From Lacrimispora amygdalina (GTDB taxonomy: Bacteria; Bacillota; Clostridia; Lachnospirales; Lachnospiraceae), in NCBI RefSeq assembly GCF_003432035.1, contig NZ_QOHO01000013.1, positions 81,584-145,583 of the forward strand: a DNA stretch of 64,000 nucleotides, in the 5' to 3' direction. The notes below the pieces were generated by a model, which saw only the letters and a list, made by a program, of their open reading frames with translations, made no database searches and was not told where the DNA came from. Position numbers and translations under genes: made by a program. Positions 8,797-17,632 of the stretch are shown here, piece after piece (the first letter of the stretch is position 1; each line of letters opens with the position of its first letter).

Positions 8797-9291
8797 TCAC
8801 AAAAGTTTTGCCATATAATATTCATCAACTGCTCTGCCATCTACAATCATGGAACGTTCTTTCTTCCCTTCAATGATAAATCCCATTTTTTCATACAAAT
8901 GGCGCGCCTGTTCATTCTCAGCCATGACGGTCAGTTCCAGTCTTGTTATTCCATTTTCTCTTGCCCATTGTTCCATTTTCTGAAAAAGCATTGCTCCATA
9001 TCCATGTCCTCTGTAGTCTTTTAAAATTCCAATGACCAGATAGGCACTGTGGCGGATTCTCCGCGGTTCTCCTCTGGAGGCTGAAAGAAAACCGGCCAAA
9101 CCGCTCTCATTTTCCAGCAGAAGAAAAAGGGACCCGGATCTTTCCCATTGTTCGATTCTATTCTTCATATCATCAGCCGTTGCTGTCCGTTCTCCGGGTT
9201 CATACATCATAAAACTGGTTTACGTATCCAGCTGCTTTAACATTTTTATCAGCAGATCAGCATCTTCTGGTCTTACCGTCCTTATCTTCAT
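8797..9291 (-). pseudogene. GNAT acetyltransferase interrupted by an in-frame TAA
   Basis: An intact reading frame for an N-acetyltransferase starts at 9291 (ATG behind AGGAG), opens MKIRTVRPEDADLL, and meets a TAA at 9222-9220 as codon 24. It then continues in the same frame as TSFMMYEPGERT through the acetyl-CoA loop DYRGHGYGAMLF and the closing NEQARHLYEKMGF. GNAT relatives usually have Glu at the stop position (ETxFM-EPGER context), so a single GAA to TAA change explains it. A shorter 137-residue product from 9210 would lack the first strand and helix. Either a recent pseudogene, a readthrough case or a sequencing error. Confidence 0.8.
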
Positions 9292-9353
9292 ATGCATGTT
9301 CTCCTATTCAAAAGTATTTCTCTTATTATACATGGCATCTGAAAAAATGCAAT

Positions 9354-9371
9354 TGGAGTTTTAACACTCCA
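9354..9371. promoter_or_regulatory. Inverted repeat upstream of the hemA promoter
   Basis: TGGAGT (9354-9359) and ACTCCA (9366-9371) are inverted around TTTAAC; flanking GCAA and TTGC extend the dyad with one extra T on the left. It abuts the -35 box, a usual operator position. The regulator is unknown. Confidence 0.4.
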
Positions 9372-9400
9372 TTGCCCTGTGTATGGGGTTGTGGTAGAAT
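9372..9400 (+). promoter_or_regulatory. Sigma-A-type promoter of the hem operon
   Basis: TTGCCC (9372-9377) and TAGAAT (9395-9400) with a 17-bp spacer, 50 bp before the hemA start codon. Confidence 0.6.
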
Positions 9401-9449
9401 AGGAACGTGGTTTTAATTACAAGGTTAAGAGAAGAAAGCTGGAAAGAAC

Positions 9450-10610
9450 ATGTATTGTATGAGTGTGAGCCATAAAAAAGCTCCGGTGAATATCAGAGAA
9501 AAGTTTGCCTTCAGTACGAAAGAAAAGGCTGAATTAATAGACAGACTATTGAATAAGGATTCTATAACAGGTGTAGTTGTGCTTTGTACCTGCAACCGCA
9601 GTGAGATCTATGTTTCAGGGTCAAAATATGCCATTGGTGAGCTCCAGCGGGAGGCTGCCGGTTTAAAGGGAGTGCGCCTGGGAGAGTTAATGAAGTATTT
9701 AAATGTATATAATGAAGAGAGTGCCATCCGTCATTTGTTTAAGGTTGCCTGTGGATTTGATTCCATGGTTTTAGGGGAAGATGAGATACTGGGACAGGTA
9801 AGAGAAGCGTATCAGTATTCCAAAGAAAATGGGGCTGCAGATTATGAGCTGAATGTGTTATTTCAAAAAGCGATGGCTGCAGCAAAACGGATTAAAACGG
9901 ATACCAGACTTTCCAGAACCCCTCTTTCTATAGCAACACTTGTTGCGAATGAAGTATTTCATTTAAACAGGGAGGGAGAGTACAAAGATGTAATGGTCAT
10001 CGGCATGACCGGGAAGATGGGCAGCACCATAACCAAGAATCTGTTATGCAAGCCTGGAATCCGGGTGACGGGAACCGTGAGAACCCATTCCTCAGACCTG
10101 CTGCTGAAAGTGGATAGCGACCGGATCCGGGAAGTGGATTACAAAGAACGTTACAAACATATGGATGATATGGATGTGGTGATCAGCGCAACGTTAGGGC
10201 CTCACTATACTGTGACCAGAGAAGAACTGGACAAATGGATCAAGCCAGGAAAAGATCGGCTTTTTATTGATGTAGCGGTTCCGGTTGATATGGACCCTGA
10301 GATCAGGGATATTCCCGGACTCACTTTATATGACATTGATTATTTTGAAACATTATCTAAGAACAATACAGAAATCAAGCTGAAAGAGCTGGATTGTGCC
10401 AGGGAGATTATGGAAGAAGAACTGGATGGAGCGTTAAAGGAAGTTTTGTTCCACCCTTACATTTCTCAGATGGAAGAATTAAAAGAGGCATTGTCCGGAA
10501 AGAGGCTTGATACCCTTTTATACCGCATTCGGGATCATGTTACCAGCGAAGAGTTAAAGGTGGTGCTTCGGACTTTAGATGGTTTAAAGGACTGGTTGAG
10601 GGAGGAGTGA
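9450..10610 (+). CDS. hemA: Glutamyl-tRNA reductase
   Basis: Catalyses NADPH-dependent reduction of glutamyl-tRNA to glutamate-1-semialdehyde, the first committed step of C5-pathway tetrapyrrole synthesis. The catalytic Cys48 sits in LCTCNRSEIY. GFDSMVLGEDEILGQVREAY is the family signature, and a Rossmann segment (VMVIGMTGKMG) follows near residue 178. Its second glycines differ from the usual GxGxMG form, reading GMTGKMG. The 386 residues are somewhat short because the C-terminal dimerisation domain is reduced. It is the first gene of the operon, ending 2 bp before the next gene's start. Confidence 0.93.
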   Translation: MYCMSVSHKKAPVNIREKFAFSTKEKAELIDRLLNKDSITGVVVLCTCNRSEIYVSGSKYAIGELQREAAGLKGVRLGELMKYLNVYNEESAIRHLFKVACGFDSMVLGEDEILGQVREAYQYSKENGAADYELNVLFQKAMAAAKRIKTDTRLSRTPLSIATLVANEVFHLNREGEYKDVMVIGMTGKMGSTITKNLLCKPGIRVTGTVRTHSSDLLLKVDSDRIREVDYKERYKHMDDMDVVISATLGPHYTVTREELDKWIKPGKDRLFIDVAVPVDMDPEIRDIPGLTLYDIDYFETLSKNNTEIKLKELDCAREIMEEELDGALKEVLFHPYISQMEELKEALSGKRLDTLLYRIRDHVTSEELKVVLRTLDGLKDWLREE

Positions 10611-10612
10611 CA

Positions 10613-11254
10613 ATGGCTTATTTTCCGTTTTTTGTAGAGCTTGAAGGGAAAAAGTGCCTGATTGCAGGCGGTGGAATGGTGGCTTACAGAAAGGCACTTG
10701 TGTTAAAAGACTTCGGGCCGGAAATTACCGTAGTTGCCGTGGAGATGATTCCTGAGATGGAACAGCTTGCTTCCCGGTGTGAGAAATCCATGACTCTTAT
10801 TAAGCGTGGATTTGAAGACCGGGATATACAGGAGGCGGATTTTGTGATTGCCGCAACGTCAGATGAAGAACTGAACAGACACATATCTGTTATTTGCAGG
10901 CGCCGGAAGATTCCTGTGAATGTGGTGGATGTACAGGAAGAATGCAGTTTTATTTTTCCGGCTTTGATTAAGGAGGAGGATATTGTAGTGGGGATATCTA
11001 CGGGAGGCAGTTCTCCTACCATTGCCCAATACTTAAAAAAAAGGTTTCAAGAGGCAATTCCCTCAGGATTTGGAATGCTCGCCAGCCAGCTTGGCACGTA
11101 CCGGGAGCTGGTAAAGGAAAAGGTACCCTCCCTTGCGGTCAGAACTGAGATTTTTAAGACCATGGTAAAAGAGGGAATCAGACAGGGCGGAGTATTTACC
11201 AGAGAGCAGGCCATAGAACTGATAGAAAGGAAACTTGGGGAACATGAACAGTGA
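10613..11254 (+). CDS. Precorrin-2 dehydrogenase / sirohydrochlorin ferrochelatase-like (CysG-B/Met8 type)
   Basis: NAD-dependent oxidation of precorrin-2 to sirohydrochlorin, and possibly iron insertion, for sirohaem. The N-terminal Rossmann motif CLIAGGGMVAYRKALVL is clear, then ATSDEELNRHISVICRR and NVVDVQEECSFIFPA, typical of the family, and ISTGGSSPTIAQYLKKR. 213 residues. The ATG at 10613 is chosen because it lies 7 bp after GGAGG; a GTG at 10607 sits inside that site. It follows hemA directly and overlaps the start of hemC. Confidence 0.9.
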   Translation: MAYFPFFVELEGKKCLIAGGGMVAYRKALVLKDFGPEITVVAVEMIPEMEQLASRCEKSMTLIKRGFEDRDIQEADFVIAATSDEELNRHISVICRRRKIPVNVVDVQEECSFIFPALIKEEDIVVGISTGGSSPTIAQYLKKRFQEAIPSGFGMLASQLGTYRELVKEKVPSLAVRTEIFKTMVKEGIRQGGVFTREQAIELIERKLGEHEQ

Positions 11255-12146
11255 TATCATACGCATAGGAACCAGAAAAAGTGCACTTGCCGTAGCCCAG
11301 ACCCAGCTGGTTGCGGATGCTTTGATAAGAGTTTCTCCGGGGATTACAGCCCAGCTGGTGAAAAAGCAGACAGAAGGAGACCGGATACTCAATAAGCCGC
11401 TTTTGGAGTTTGGCGGAAAAGGGGTGTTTGTAACAGAGTTTGAAGATGCGCTCCTGCAGGGAGAGATTGATTTGGCTGTCCACAGCGCAAAGGATCTTCC
11501 CATGGATTTAAAGGAAGGCCTGAAAATTGTGGCTGTTCCTGAGCGTGAGGATCCGAGAGATGTGCTGATTACCTTAAAAGGCAGTGATTTCAATAAAAAA
11601 GATACGATTATCATTGGTACTTCCAGTTTACGCAGAAGGATTCAGATCGAAGAGATCGGAAGCTCCTTATGGAAGGGGATTCCGGTCCGGTGTGAGAATT
11701 TAAGAGGCAATGTACAGACACGTTTAAAGCGGCTTTTGGAAGGTGATTTTGATGGAATCATCCTTGCAGCAGCAGGATTAAACCGCCTGGGTATTCAGTC
11801 AGACCCGGCCTTTCATTACCATTATTTTGACTGTGAGACCATGATTCCGGCTGGAGGTCAGGGAATTCTGGCTGTAGAAGGAAGAGCGGGGATGGAGACC
11901 TGGCCCGGAATTTCGGCAATTGAGAATAAGGATGCCAGATTATGCCTGACCCTGGAGCGGAAGATATTGAAGCTTTTAAATGCAGGCTGTCATGAACCGG
12001 TGGGAGTTTATTCACGTATAAAAGAAGGACAGATCGAGGTCTTTGGAATCAGCAGGAGAGAGGACCAGGTGAAAAAAATCCATCTTCGGGGAAAAACAGA
12101 GGAACTGGACAGTCTGGCAGAACAGGCTGCAAAGAGACTTAATTGA
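11244..12146 (+). CDS. hemC: Porphobilinogen deaminase (hydroxymethylbilane synthase)
   Basis: Condenses four porphobilinogens into hydroxymethylbilane. The dipyrromethane cofactor is attached to Cys249 in NAGCHEPVGVYS. The catalytic Asp lies in DLAVHSAKDLPM, and the Arg-rich cofactor and substrate loop reads TSSLRRRIQ. 300 residues, normal length. ATG 11244 is preferred to TTG 11235 because it gives the standard N-terminus close to the RIGTRKSALAVAQT motif. It overlaps the preceding gene by 11 bp. Confidence 0.96.
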   Translation: MNSDIIRIGTRKSALAVAQTQLVADALIRVSPGITAQLVKKQTEGDRILNKPLLEFGGKGVFVTEFEDALLQGEIDLAVHSAKDLPMDLKEGLKIVAVPEREDPRDVLITLKGSDFNKKDTIIIGTSSLRRRIQIEEIGSSLWKGIPVRCENLRGNVQTRLKRLLEGDFDGIILAAAGLNRLGIQSDPAFHYHYFDCETMIPAGGQGILAVEGRAGMETWPGISAIENKDARLCLTLERKILKLLNAGCHEPVGVYSRIKEGQIEVFGISRREDQVKKIHLRGKTEELDSLAEQAAKRLN

Positions 12147-12160
12147 AAATGGAGGATGTC

Positions 12161-13678
12161 ATGAAGAGAAATGGAGTGGTATACTTAGTCGGTGCGGGAC
12201 CAGGTGATCCGGGCCTCATTACCCAAAAAGGATTAAACCGGCTTGGAAGCTGTGATGCGCTGGTTTATGACTCCCTTGCTTCGGATTATTTCCTCGATGA
12301 GGTGCCGGACCATTGCAGAAAGATTTATGTGGGGAAGCGGGCAGGGGCCCATTCCATGAAACAGGAGGAGATTAACCGCCTCTTAGTGGAACTGGCAGAG
12401 GAAGGCTTAAACGTGGTCCGTTTAAAAGGAGGAGATCCTTTTGTATTTGGACGGGGAGGAGAGGAGATTCTGGCACTTTCGGAAGCGGGAATCCCCTTTG
12501 AGGTGGTTCCCGGTGTGACCTCAGCGGTGGCAGCGCTTTCCATGGCCGGGATTCCCGTGACACACAGAGCGGTGAGCCGAAGCTTTCATGTAATGACAGG
12601 TCATACGCTTTCTGATAATGGGACGCTTCCTCCTGATTTTGATTCCTTTGCAAAGCTTTCCGGAACTCTGGTATTTTTAATGGGTCTTTCCAATCTTTCT
12701 CTGATTGTTAATGGACTTATAAAAAATGGAAAGCCAGAAGACACACCGGCAGCAGTGATTGAAAACGGAACTCTTCCGGAACAGAGAACGGTGAGGGGGA
12801 CTCTTGCAGATATTGAAAACAGGGCAGAACAGGCAGAAATAAAAAGTCCTGCAATTATTGTGGCGGGAGATGTGGCAGCCCTGGATTTTTCCTCTACGTT
12901 AAGTCTGCCGCTAAAGGGCTGCCGGATCGGCATTACCGGAACAGAATCGTTTGCAGGAAGGCTTCGCCGGGAACTTTTAAAATATGGAGGAATGACTGAC
13001 AATGTATTAACGTTATCCACTCAGTCCCACCGGTCCGGTGAGGCGATGAAGGAAGCATATAAAAGTCTTAAGTCCTATTCCTGGCTGGTATTTACCAGTG
13101 CCAATGCAGTGAGAGAATTTTTTACCGGGCTTTTTGAAGGCGGTTATGACTTGCGTTTACTGGGAACCATAAGGTTTGCGGCAATTGGGAAAGGAACAGC
13201 AGATGAACTGCTTAAAACCGGCTTTCATGCCGATTATATCCCTGACTGCTATCAGGTAAAGGATCTTGCAGAAGGATTAAAATCCCTGCTTACAAAAGAG
13301 GACCGGCTGCTTATTCCAAGGTCTGCAGGCGGATCGCCGGAACTTAACCGGGTACTTGATGAAGCCGGGGTGTTTTATGATGATATTGTGCTTTATGATG
13401 TGGCGTTAAAAAAAAGTGAGCAGGAGAGTATGGAAAAGGTATTGGCTCCCCTTCATTATTTAACATTTGCAAGTGCTTCGGGTGTGGATGCATTTTTCCA
13501 GGGAGCAAGAGAGAAAGTCCTTCCCTCTCTAGCTTCTTTAAAGGTGGTCTGCATCGGGGATATCACTGCAAAGGCACTTTGCCGGTATGGAAGAGAGGCA
13601 GATTTAATTGCACCGGTATACAGTATTTCAGGGCTGACAGAAGTCATCTGTCAGGACTGGTGCAGGGAAAAGGAGTAA
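12161..13678 (+). CDS. cobA-hemD: Fused uroporphyrinogen-III C-methyltransferase / uroporphyrinogen-III synthase
   Basis: A two-domain enzyme. Residues about 1-245 are SUMT (CobA): VYLVGAGPGDPGLIT, RLKGGDPFVFGRGGEE and VVPGVTSAVAA are the S-adenosylmethionine methyltransferase signatures. Residues about 255-505 are the HemD fold, which cyclises hydroxymethylbilane with ring D inversion. The WLVFTSANAVREFF and YLTFASASGVDAFF segments support it. The fusion is common in Clostridia and channels product to sirohaem and cobalamin. The start at 12161 follows GGAGG; a TTG at 12143 overlapping hemC is less likely. It is followed by hemL. Confidence 0.93.
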   Translation: MKRNGVVYLVGAGPGDPGLITQKGLNRLGSCDALVYDSLASDYFLDEVPDHCRKIYVGKRAGAHSMKQEEINRLLVELAEEGLNVVRLKGGDPFVFGRGGEEILALSEAGIPFEVVPGVTSAVAALSMAGIPVTHRAVSRSFHVMTGHTLSDNGTLPPDFDSFAKLSGTLVFLMGLSNLSLIVNGLIKNGKPEDTPAAVIENGTLPEQRTVRGTLADIENRAEQAEIKSPAIIVAGDVAALDFSSTLSLPLKGCRIGITGTESFAGRLRRELLKYGGMTDNVLTLSTQSHRSGEAMKEAYKSLKSYSWLVFTSANAVREFFTGLFEGGYDLRLLGTIRFAAIGKGTADELLKTGFHADYIPDCYQVKDLAEGLKSLLTKEDRLLIPRSAGGSPELNRVLDEAGVFYDDIVLYDVALKKSEQESMEKVLAPLHYLTFASASGVDAFFQGAREKVLPSLASLKVVCIGDITAKALCRYGREADLIAPVYSISGLTEVICQDWCREKE

Positions 13679-13684
13679 ATGACG

Positions 13685-14959
13685 ATGAACACTGAAGAGT
13701 CAAAAAAACTATTTAAAGAGTCCGGAAACTGTTTTCCAGGCGGGGTCAACAGCCCTGTGAGAGCCTTTGGCTCCGTAGGAGGAACTCCCGTTTTTATTAA
13801 AAAAGCAGAAGGATCCCATATCTTTGATGAAGATGGAAATGAATACATTGATTATGTGAATTCCTGGGGGCCCTGTATTCTGGGACATGCATATAAGCCT
13901 GTGGTAGAAGCAGTCAGGGAGGCCTGCCTTTCCGGCTTATCCTATGGTGCACCTACGAGAAGAGAGCTGGAACTTGGAAAGCTGATTACAGAATGCATCC
14001 CCTCCATGGAAATGATGAGAATGGTCAGCTCCGGAACGGAAGCTGTGATGAGCGCCATTCGCGCAGCAAGGGGTTTTACGGGAAGAGATAAGATCATTAA
14101 ATTTAAGGGCTGCTATCACGGACATTCCGATGGCCTTTTGGTAAAGGCAGGTTCCGGAGCCCTCACAGGCAGCGCACCGGACAGCGCCGGTGTGCCTGCA
14201 TCCTATACGAAACACACGCTGTTAGCCGGTTACAATCAGGAAGATACAGTGGAAGAGCTGTTTTTTCAGTATCCCGGGGAGATCGCAGCGGTTGTGGTGG
14301 AGCCTGTTGCAGCGAATATGGGACTGGTGGCTCCAAAACCGGGTTTCCTTGAATTTTTAAGAGATATCACAACCAGGTATGGAGCTCTGTTAATCTTTGA
14401 TGAAGTGATCACAGGTTTTCGTATGGCTCTTGGCGGAGCTCAGGAATATTATAAGGTAAAACCAGATCTGACCACTCTTGGTAAAATTGCGGGAGGCGGC
14501 ATGCCCATGGGGGTTTACGGCGGACGTAAGGAAATCATGGAAGTTGTTTCGCCTCTTGGAAAGGTATATCAGGCAGGAACGCTGTCCGGAAACCCCATTG
14601 CAACTGCAGCAGGAATTGCAACTGTGAAAGCCCTGATGGAACGGCCGGATCTCTATTCCTCTCTGGAGAAAAAAGCGGATACACTGGTGCAGACTTTGAA
14701 AGAGGTACTTCCAAAGGCACAGGTTAACCAGGCAGGTTCCTTATTCAGCGTATTTTTTGCGGAACACCCGGTGGTGGATTATGAATCGGCTTTAAAATCG
14801 GATACACGGATGTATGCAAAGTATTTTCATTATCTCCTTGAGCATGGAATATACACAGCGCCTTCTCAGTTTGAGATTCTGTTTTTATCGGCCGCTCATA
14901 CTCAGGAAGATTTAGACGAGACTAAGAGAATTATGAAAGAAGCGGCGGTAAATTTATAA
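13685..14959 (+). CDS. hemL: Glutamate-1-semialdehyde 2,1-aminomutase
   Basis: PLP enzyme that converts glutamate-1-semialdehyde to 5-aminolevulinate. The Schiff-base Lys267 is in TLGKIAGGGMP. The N-terminal FPGGVNSPVRAF, the MVSSGTEAVMSAIRAARG phosphate-binding region and the IFDEVITGFR metal-free Asp motif are all present. An upstream ATG at 13679 is only 3 bp from the AGGAG site, so the second ATG (9 bp) is preferred. About 424 residues, normal. Last gene of the hem operon; hemB is not found beside it, although related clusters often place it just before hemL. Confidence 0.95.
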   Translation: MNTEESKKLFKESGNCFPGGVNSPVRAFGSVGGTPVFIKKAEGSHIFDEDGNEYIDYVNSWGPCILGHAYKPVVEAVREACLSGLSYGAPTRRELELGKLITECIPSMEMMRMVSSGTEAVMSAIRAARGFTGRDKIIKFKGCYHGHSDGLLVKAGSGALTGSAPDSAGVPASYTKHTLLAGYNQEDTVEELFFQYPGEIAAVVVEPVAANMGLVAPKPGFLEFLRDITTRYGALLIFDEVITGFRMALGGAQEYYKVKPDLTTLGKIAGGGMPMGVYGGRKEIMEVVSPLGKVYQAGTLSGNPIATAAGIATVKALMERPDLYSSLEKKADTLVQTLKEVLPKAQVNQAGSLFSVFFAEHPVVDYESALKSDTRMYAKYFHYLLEHGIYTAPSQFEILFLSAAHTQEDLDETKRIMKEAAVNL

Positions 14960-14971
14960 CCAGAAATGCAT

Positions 14972-15014
14972 AGAGGATGTTGCAGAAATTTATCTGTATC
15001 ATCCTCTTTTTTTA
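14972..15014 (+). terminator. Terminator of the hem operon
   Basis: AGAGGATG (14972-14979) pairs with CATCCTCT (15000-15007), with GCAGA/TCTGT extending the stem inside, followed by seven T residues. Confidence 0.88.
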
Positions 15015-15132
15015 TTGTTATAAAAGAAGAAGTATAAATTCTAAAAGTTACATAAATTGTATTAACATTTAGCGGAATCTATTGATAAATACAAGGTTTT
15101 GGTATATTTTATTGATAGAGGAGGCGAAATAT

Positions 15133-15675
15133 ATGGACTATTTAGTTGTGTATACAAGTAAAACCGGAAACACTCAGAAGGTAGCCATGAAGATTTTTGA
15201 AGCGCTTCCGGGAAAATCGAAGGATATTGTTAATCTGGAGGAGTACCATGGAGAAGAAGCAGATACGTATTTTGTAGGATTCTGGAACAACAGGGGAATT
15301 TGTACAACAGAAGTGATTGATTTCCTCTCCGACCTCCATGACAAAAAGATTGCTTTGTTTGGTACCTGCGGAATATTTGAAAATAAAGAATATTTAAAGC
15401 AGGTGGAAAAGCAGGTTTCTGTTTTTCTGCCGGAAGATAATGAATACCTGGGATGCTTTTTATGCGGAGGTAAGATGGGGCCTAAAGTGCTGGAGAAGTG
15501 CAGACAGATGCGGGCACAGCATGATACACCCCAGATCAGGGAGATGATAGCAGCCTATGAAGATGCCATGCTCCATCCCAATAAAGAAGATTTAGATCAG
15601 GCATGTGTGTTTACGGAATCGGTATTAAACCGGATTCAAAAGAAAAAGGAGGAGCGCGATGGGATTAAAAGATGA
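15133..15675 (+). CDS. Flavodoxin family protein (BilS-like)
   Basis: Flavodoxin-fold electron carrier of 180 residues. The FMN phosphate loop YTSKTGNTQKVA opens the protein, then VGFWNNRGICT and ALFGTCGIF sit where the isoalloxazine-binding loops occur. The sequence pattern resembles the clostridial flavodoxins called BilS, but no bilirubin reductase (bilR) is nearby, so that role is not claimed. The start at 15133 follows GAGGAGG. Its last 17 bp overlap the ftsH start, implying translational coupling. Confidence 0.8.
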   Translation: MDYLVVYTSKTGNTQKVAMKIFEALPGKSKDIVNLEEYHGEEADTYFVGFWNNRGICTTEVIDFLSDLHDKKIALFGTCGIFENKEYLKQVEKQVSVFLPEDNEYLGCFLCGGKMGPKVLEKCRQMRAQHDTPQIREMIAAYEDAMLHPNKEDLDQACVFTESVLNRIQKKKEERDGIKR

Positions 15676-17524
15676 TGGGAATTCCGGAAAGAACCATAAG
15701 AAACCATTTATTTATTATTACATGATTGTATTGGTTTTGATGATTTTATTCAATGCCATGGCTGTGCCGTGGCTTCAGTCGAAAGCAGTGACTGAGGTAC
15801 CCTACAGCACATTCTTGGAGATGGTGGACCAGGGAAAGGTTCAGGCAGTTGCCAAAACGGATACGGAGATTCAGTTTAAATCCGATACAGGAAAAAAGGA
15901 CTGGGACGGTAAACCGGTCTACACCGTTTACAAGACGGGAATCTGGCCTGATGAAACACTGACAGAAAGGCTCATTGCCCACAACGTGCAGTTTGAAAAG
16001 ACCATTGTACAGCAGATGTCTCCCCTGATTTCCATTCTTTTAACCTGGATTGTTCCCATACTGATTTTTGTATTTCTGGGTAACTTTTTATCCGGTCAGA
16101 TGCAAAAGAGGATGGGCGGAAATACCATGTCATTTGGTAAATCCAATCCGAAAATTTATGCGGAATCTGAAACCGGAAAAAATTTCACTGATGTAGCCGG
16201 TCAGGAAGAAGCAAAGGAAGCATTAAAGGAGATCGTGGATTTCCTTCATAATCCCGGTAAATATGCTTCCATCGGAGCCTCGCTTCCAAAAGGAGCCCTG
16301 CTTGTGGGACCTCCCGGAACAGGTAAAACCCTTCTTGCCAAAGCAGTGGCAGGAGAAGCTCATGTTCCGTTTTTCTCCATATCCGGTTCGGAATTTGTAG
16401 AGATGTTTGTAGGTATGGGGGCTGCGAAAGTCCGGGATTTATTTAAACAGGCCAATGATAAAGCTCCCTGCATCGTATTTATTGATGAGATTGATACCAT
16501 TGGAAAGAAGCGTGACGGCGGCGGATTTTCCGGCAATGACGAGCGGGAACAGACTCTTAATCAGCTTCTGGCTGAGATGGATGGATTTGACGGCAAAAAA
16601 GGAGTAGTGATTCTGGCTGCTACCAACCGGCCGGATTCCTTAGACAAAGCTCTTTTGCGCCCCGGCCGTTTTGACCGCCGGATACCCGTGGAACTGCCGG
16701 ATTTAAACGGGCGCGAAGCCATTTTAAAAGTACATGGAAGAAATGTAAAGCTTTCCGATGATGTGGATTTCCACGGAATTGCCCTTGCAACCTCAGGCGC
16801 AAGCGGAGCGGAGCTGGCAAATATAATTAATGAAGCTGCATTGAGAGCCGTCCGCATGGGCAGGAAAACAGTGACTCAGACTGATCTGGAAGAAAGTGTG
16901 GAAGTGGTCATCGCCGGATATCAGAAAAAGGACGCTTCTGTCAATGTGGAAGAAAAGAAGATCATTGCATACCACGAAGTGGGGCATGCGCTGGTTGCAG
17001 CTTCCCAGACACAATCCGCACCAGTTCATAAAATTACCATTATACCCAGAACCTCTGGAGCACTTGGATATACCATGCAGGTTGATGAAGAAGAACGCCA
17101 TCTTCTGACCAAGGAAGCGGCGCTCAATAAGATTGCCACATTTACCGGCGGAAGGGCAGCAGAGGAACTGATTTTTCAGACCGTTACCAGCGGTGCATCA
17201 AACGATATTGAGCAGGCCACAAGAATCGCAAGGGCCATGGTTACCCGTTACGGCATGACCGATGAATTTGATATGGTCGCGCTTGAGACAGTGACCAATC
17301 AGTATCTGGGCGGAGACACTTCCCTTGCCTGTTCCCCTGATACCGCAAAGCGGATTGATGAAGCGGTGATAGGAATTGTGCGGCAGCAGCACCAGAAGGC
17401 TTATGAGATTTTAAAGAACAATTTGAACAAGCTTCATGAAATCGCGGAGTATCTGTTAGAAAGAGAGACCATAACCGGAGAAGAGTTTATGGAGATTTTT
17501 AAGAAAGAAGCGGTAAAGGGCTGA
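15659..17524 (+). CDS. ftsH: ATP-dependent zinc metalloprotease FtsH
   Basis: Membrane-anchored AAA+ protease of 621 residues that degrades misfolded or regulatory membrane and cytosolic proteins. Two membrane helices (about residues 19-39 and 120-140) flank an extracytoplasmic domain. The AAA module has Walker A GPPGTGKT near residue 217, Walker B CIVFIDEID and the second region of homology ending in RPGRFDRR. The zinc site HEVGH is near residue 440. The start follows AAAGGAGG and overlaps the flavodoxin gene. Many Clostridia carry more than one FtsH; whether this is the housekeeping copy is not certain. Confidence 0.95.
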   Translation: MGLKDDGNSGKNHKKPFIYYYMIVLVLMILFNAMAVPWLQSKAVTEVPYSTFLEMVDQGKVQAVAKTDTEIQFKSDTGKKDWDGKPVYTVYKTGIWPDETLTERLIAHNVQFEKTIVQQMSPLISILLTWIVPILIFVFLGNFLSGQMQKRMGGNTMSFGKSNPKIYAESETGKNFTDVAGQEEAKEALKEIVDFLHNPGKYASIGASLPKGALLVGPPGTGKTLLAKAVAGEAHVPFFSISGSEFVEMFVGMGAAKVRDLFKQANDKAPCIVFIDEIDTIGKKRDGGGFSGNDEREQTLNQLLAEMDGFDGKKGVVILAATNRPDSLDKALLRPGRFDRRIPVELPDLNGREAILKVHGRNVKLSDDVDFHGIALATSGASGAELANIINEAALRAVRMGRKTVTQTDLEESVEVVIAGYQKKDASVNVEEKKIIAYHEVGHALVAASQTQSAPVHKITIIPRTSGALGYTMQVDEEERHLLTKEAALNKIATFTGGRAAEELIFQTVTSGASNDIEQATRIARAMVTRYGMTDEFDMVALETVTNQYLGGDTSLACSPDTAKRIDEAVIGIVRQQHQKAYEILKNNLNKLHEIAEYLLERETITGEEFMEIFKKEAVKG

Positions 17525-17558
17525 CGCCCCATGACTGCTCCTGTTTAACAAAATAAAA

Positions 17559-17600
17559 AGAAGAATCAGAGACATATCACATCTGATTCTTCTTTTTTTC
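17559..17600. terminator. Bidirectional terminator between ftsH and the ABC permease
   Basis: AGAAGAATCAGA (17559-17570) pairs perfectly with TCTGATTCTTCT (17582-17593), followed by a run of T; the A-rich left flank gives a T-tail on the minus strand too. Confidence 0.9.
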
Positions 17601-17632
17601 CGCTGCTGGCTGAGAGGTCTGATTAAAATCAA

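Noticed and set aside
8722..9024. Plus-strand open frame of 100 codons
   Set aside because: It runs antisense to the GNAT pseudogene, has no ribosome site and no recognisable motifs.
11063..11614. Minus-strand open frame of 183 codons over the hemC region
   Set aside because: Antisense to well-defined hem genes; composition is that of a shadow frame and no start signal is present.
15133..15675. Part of a bilirubin reductase operon
   Set aside because: The flavodoxin resembles BilS, but no BilR-like reductase or BilQ-like regulator is encoded nearby.
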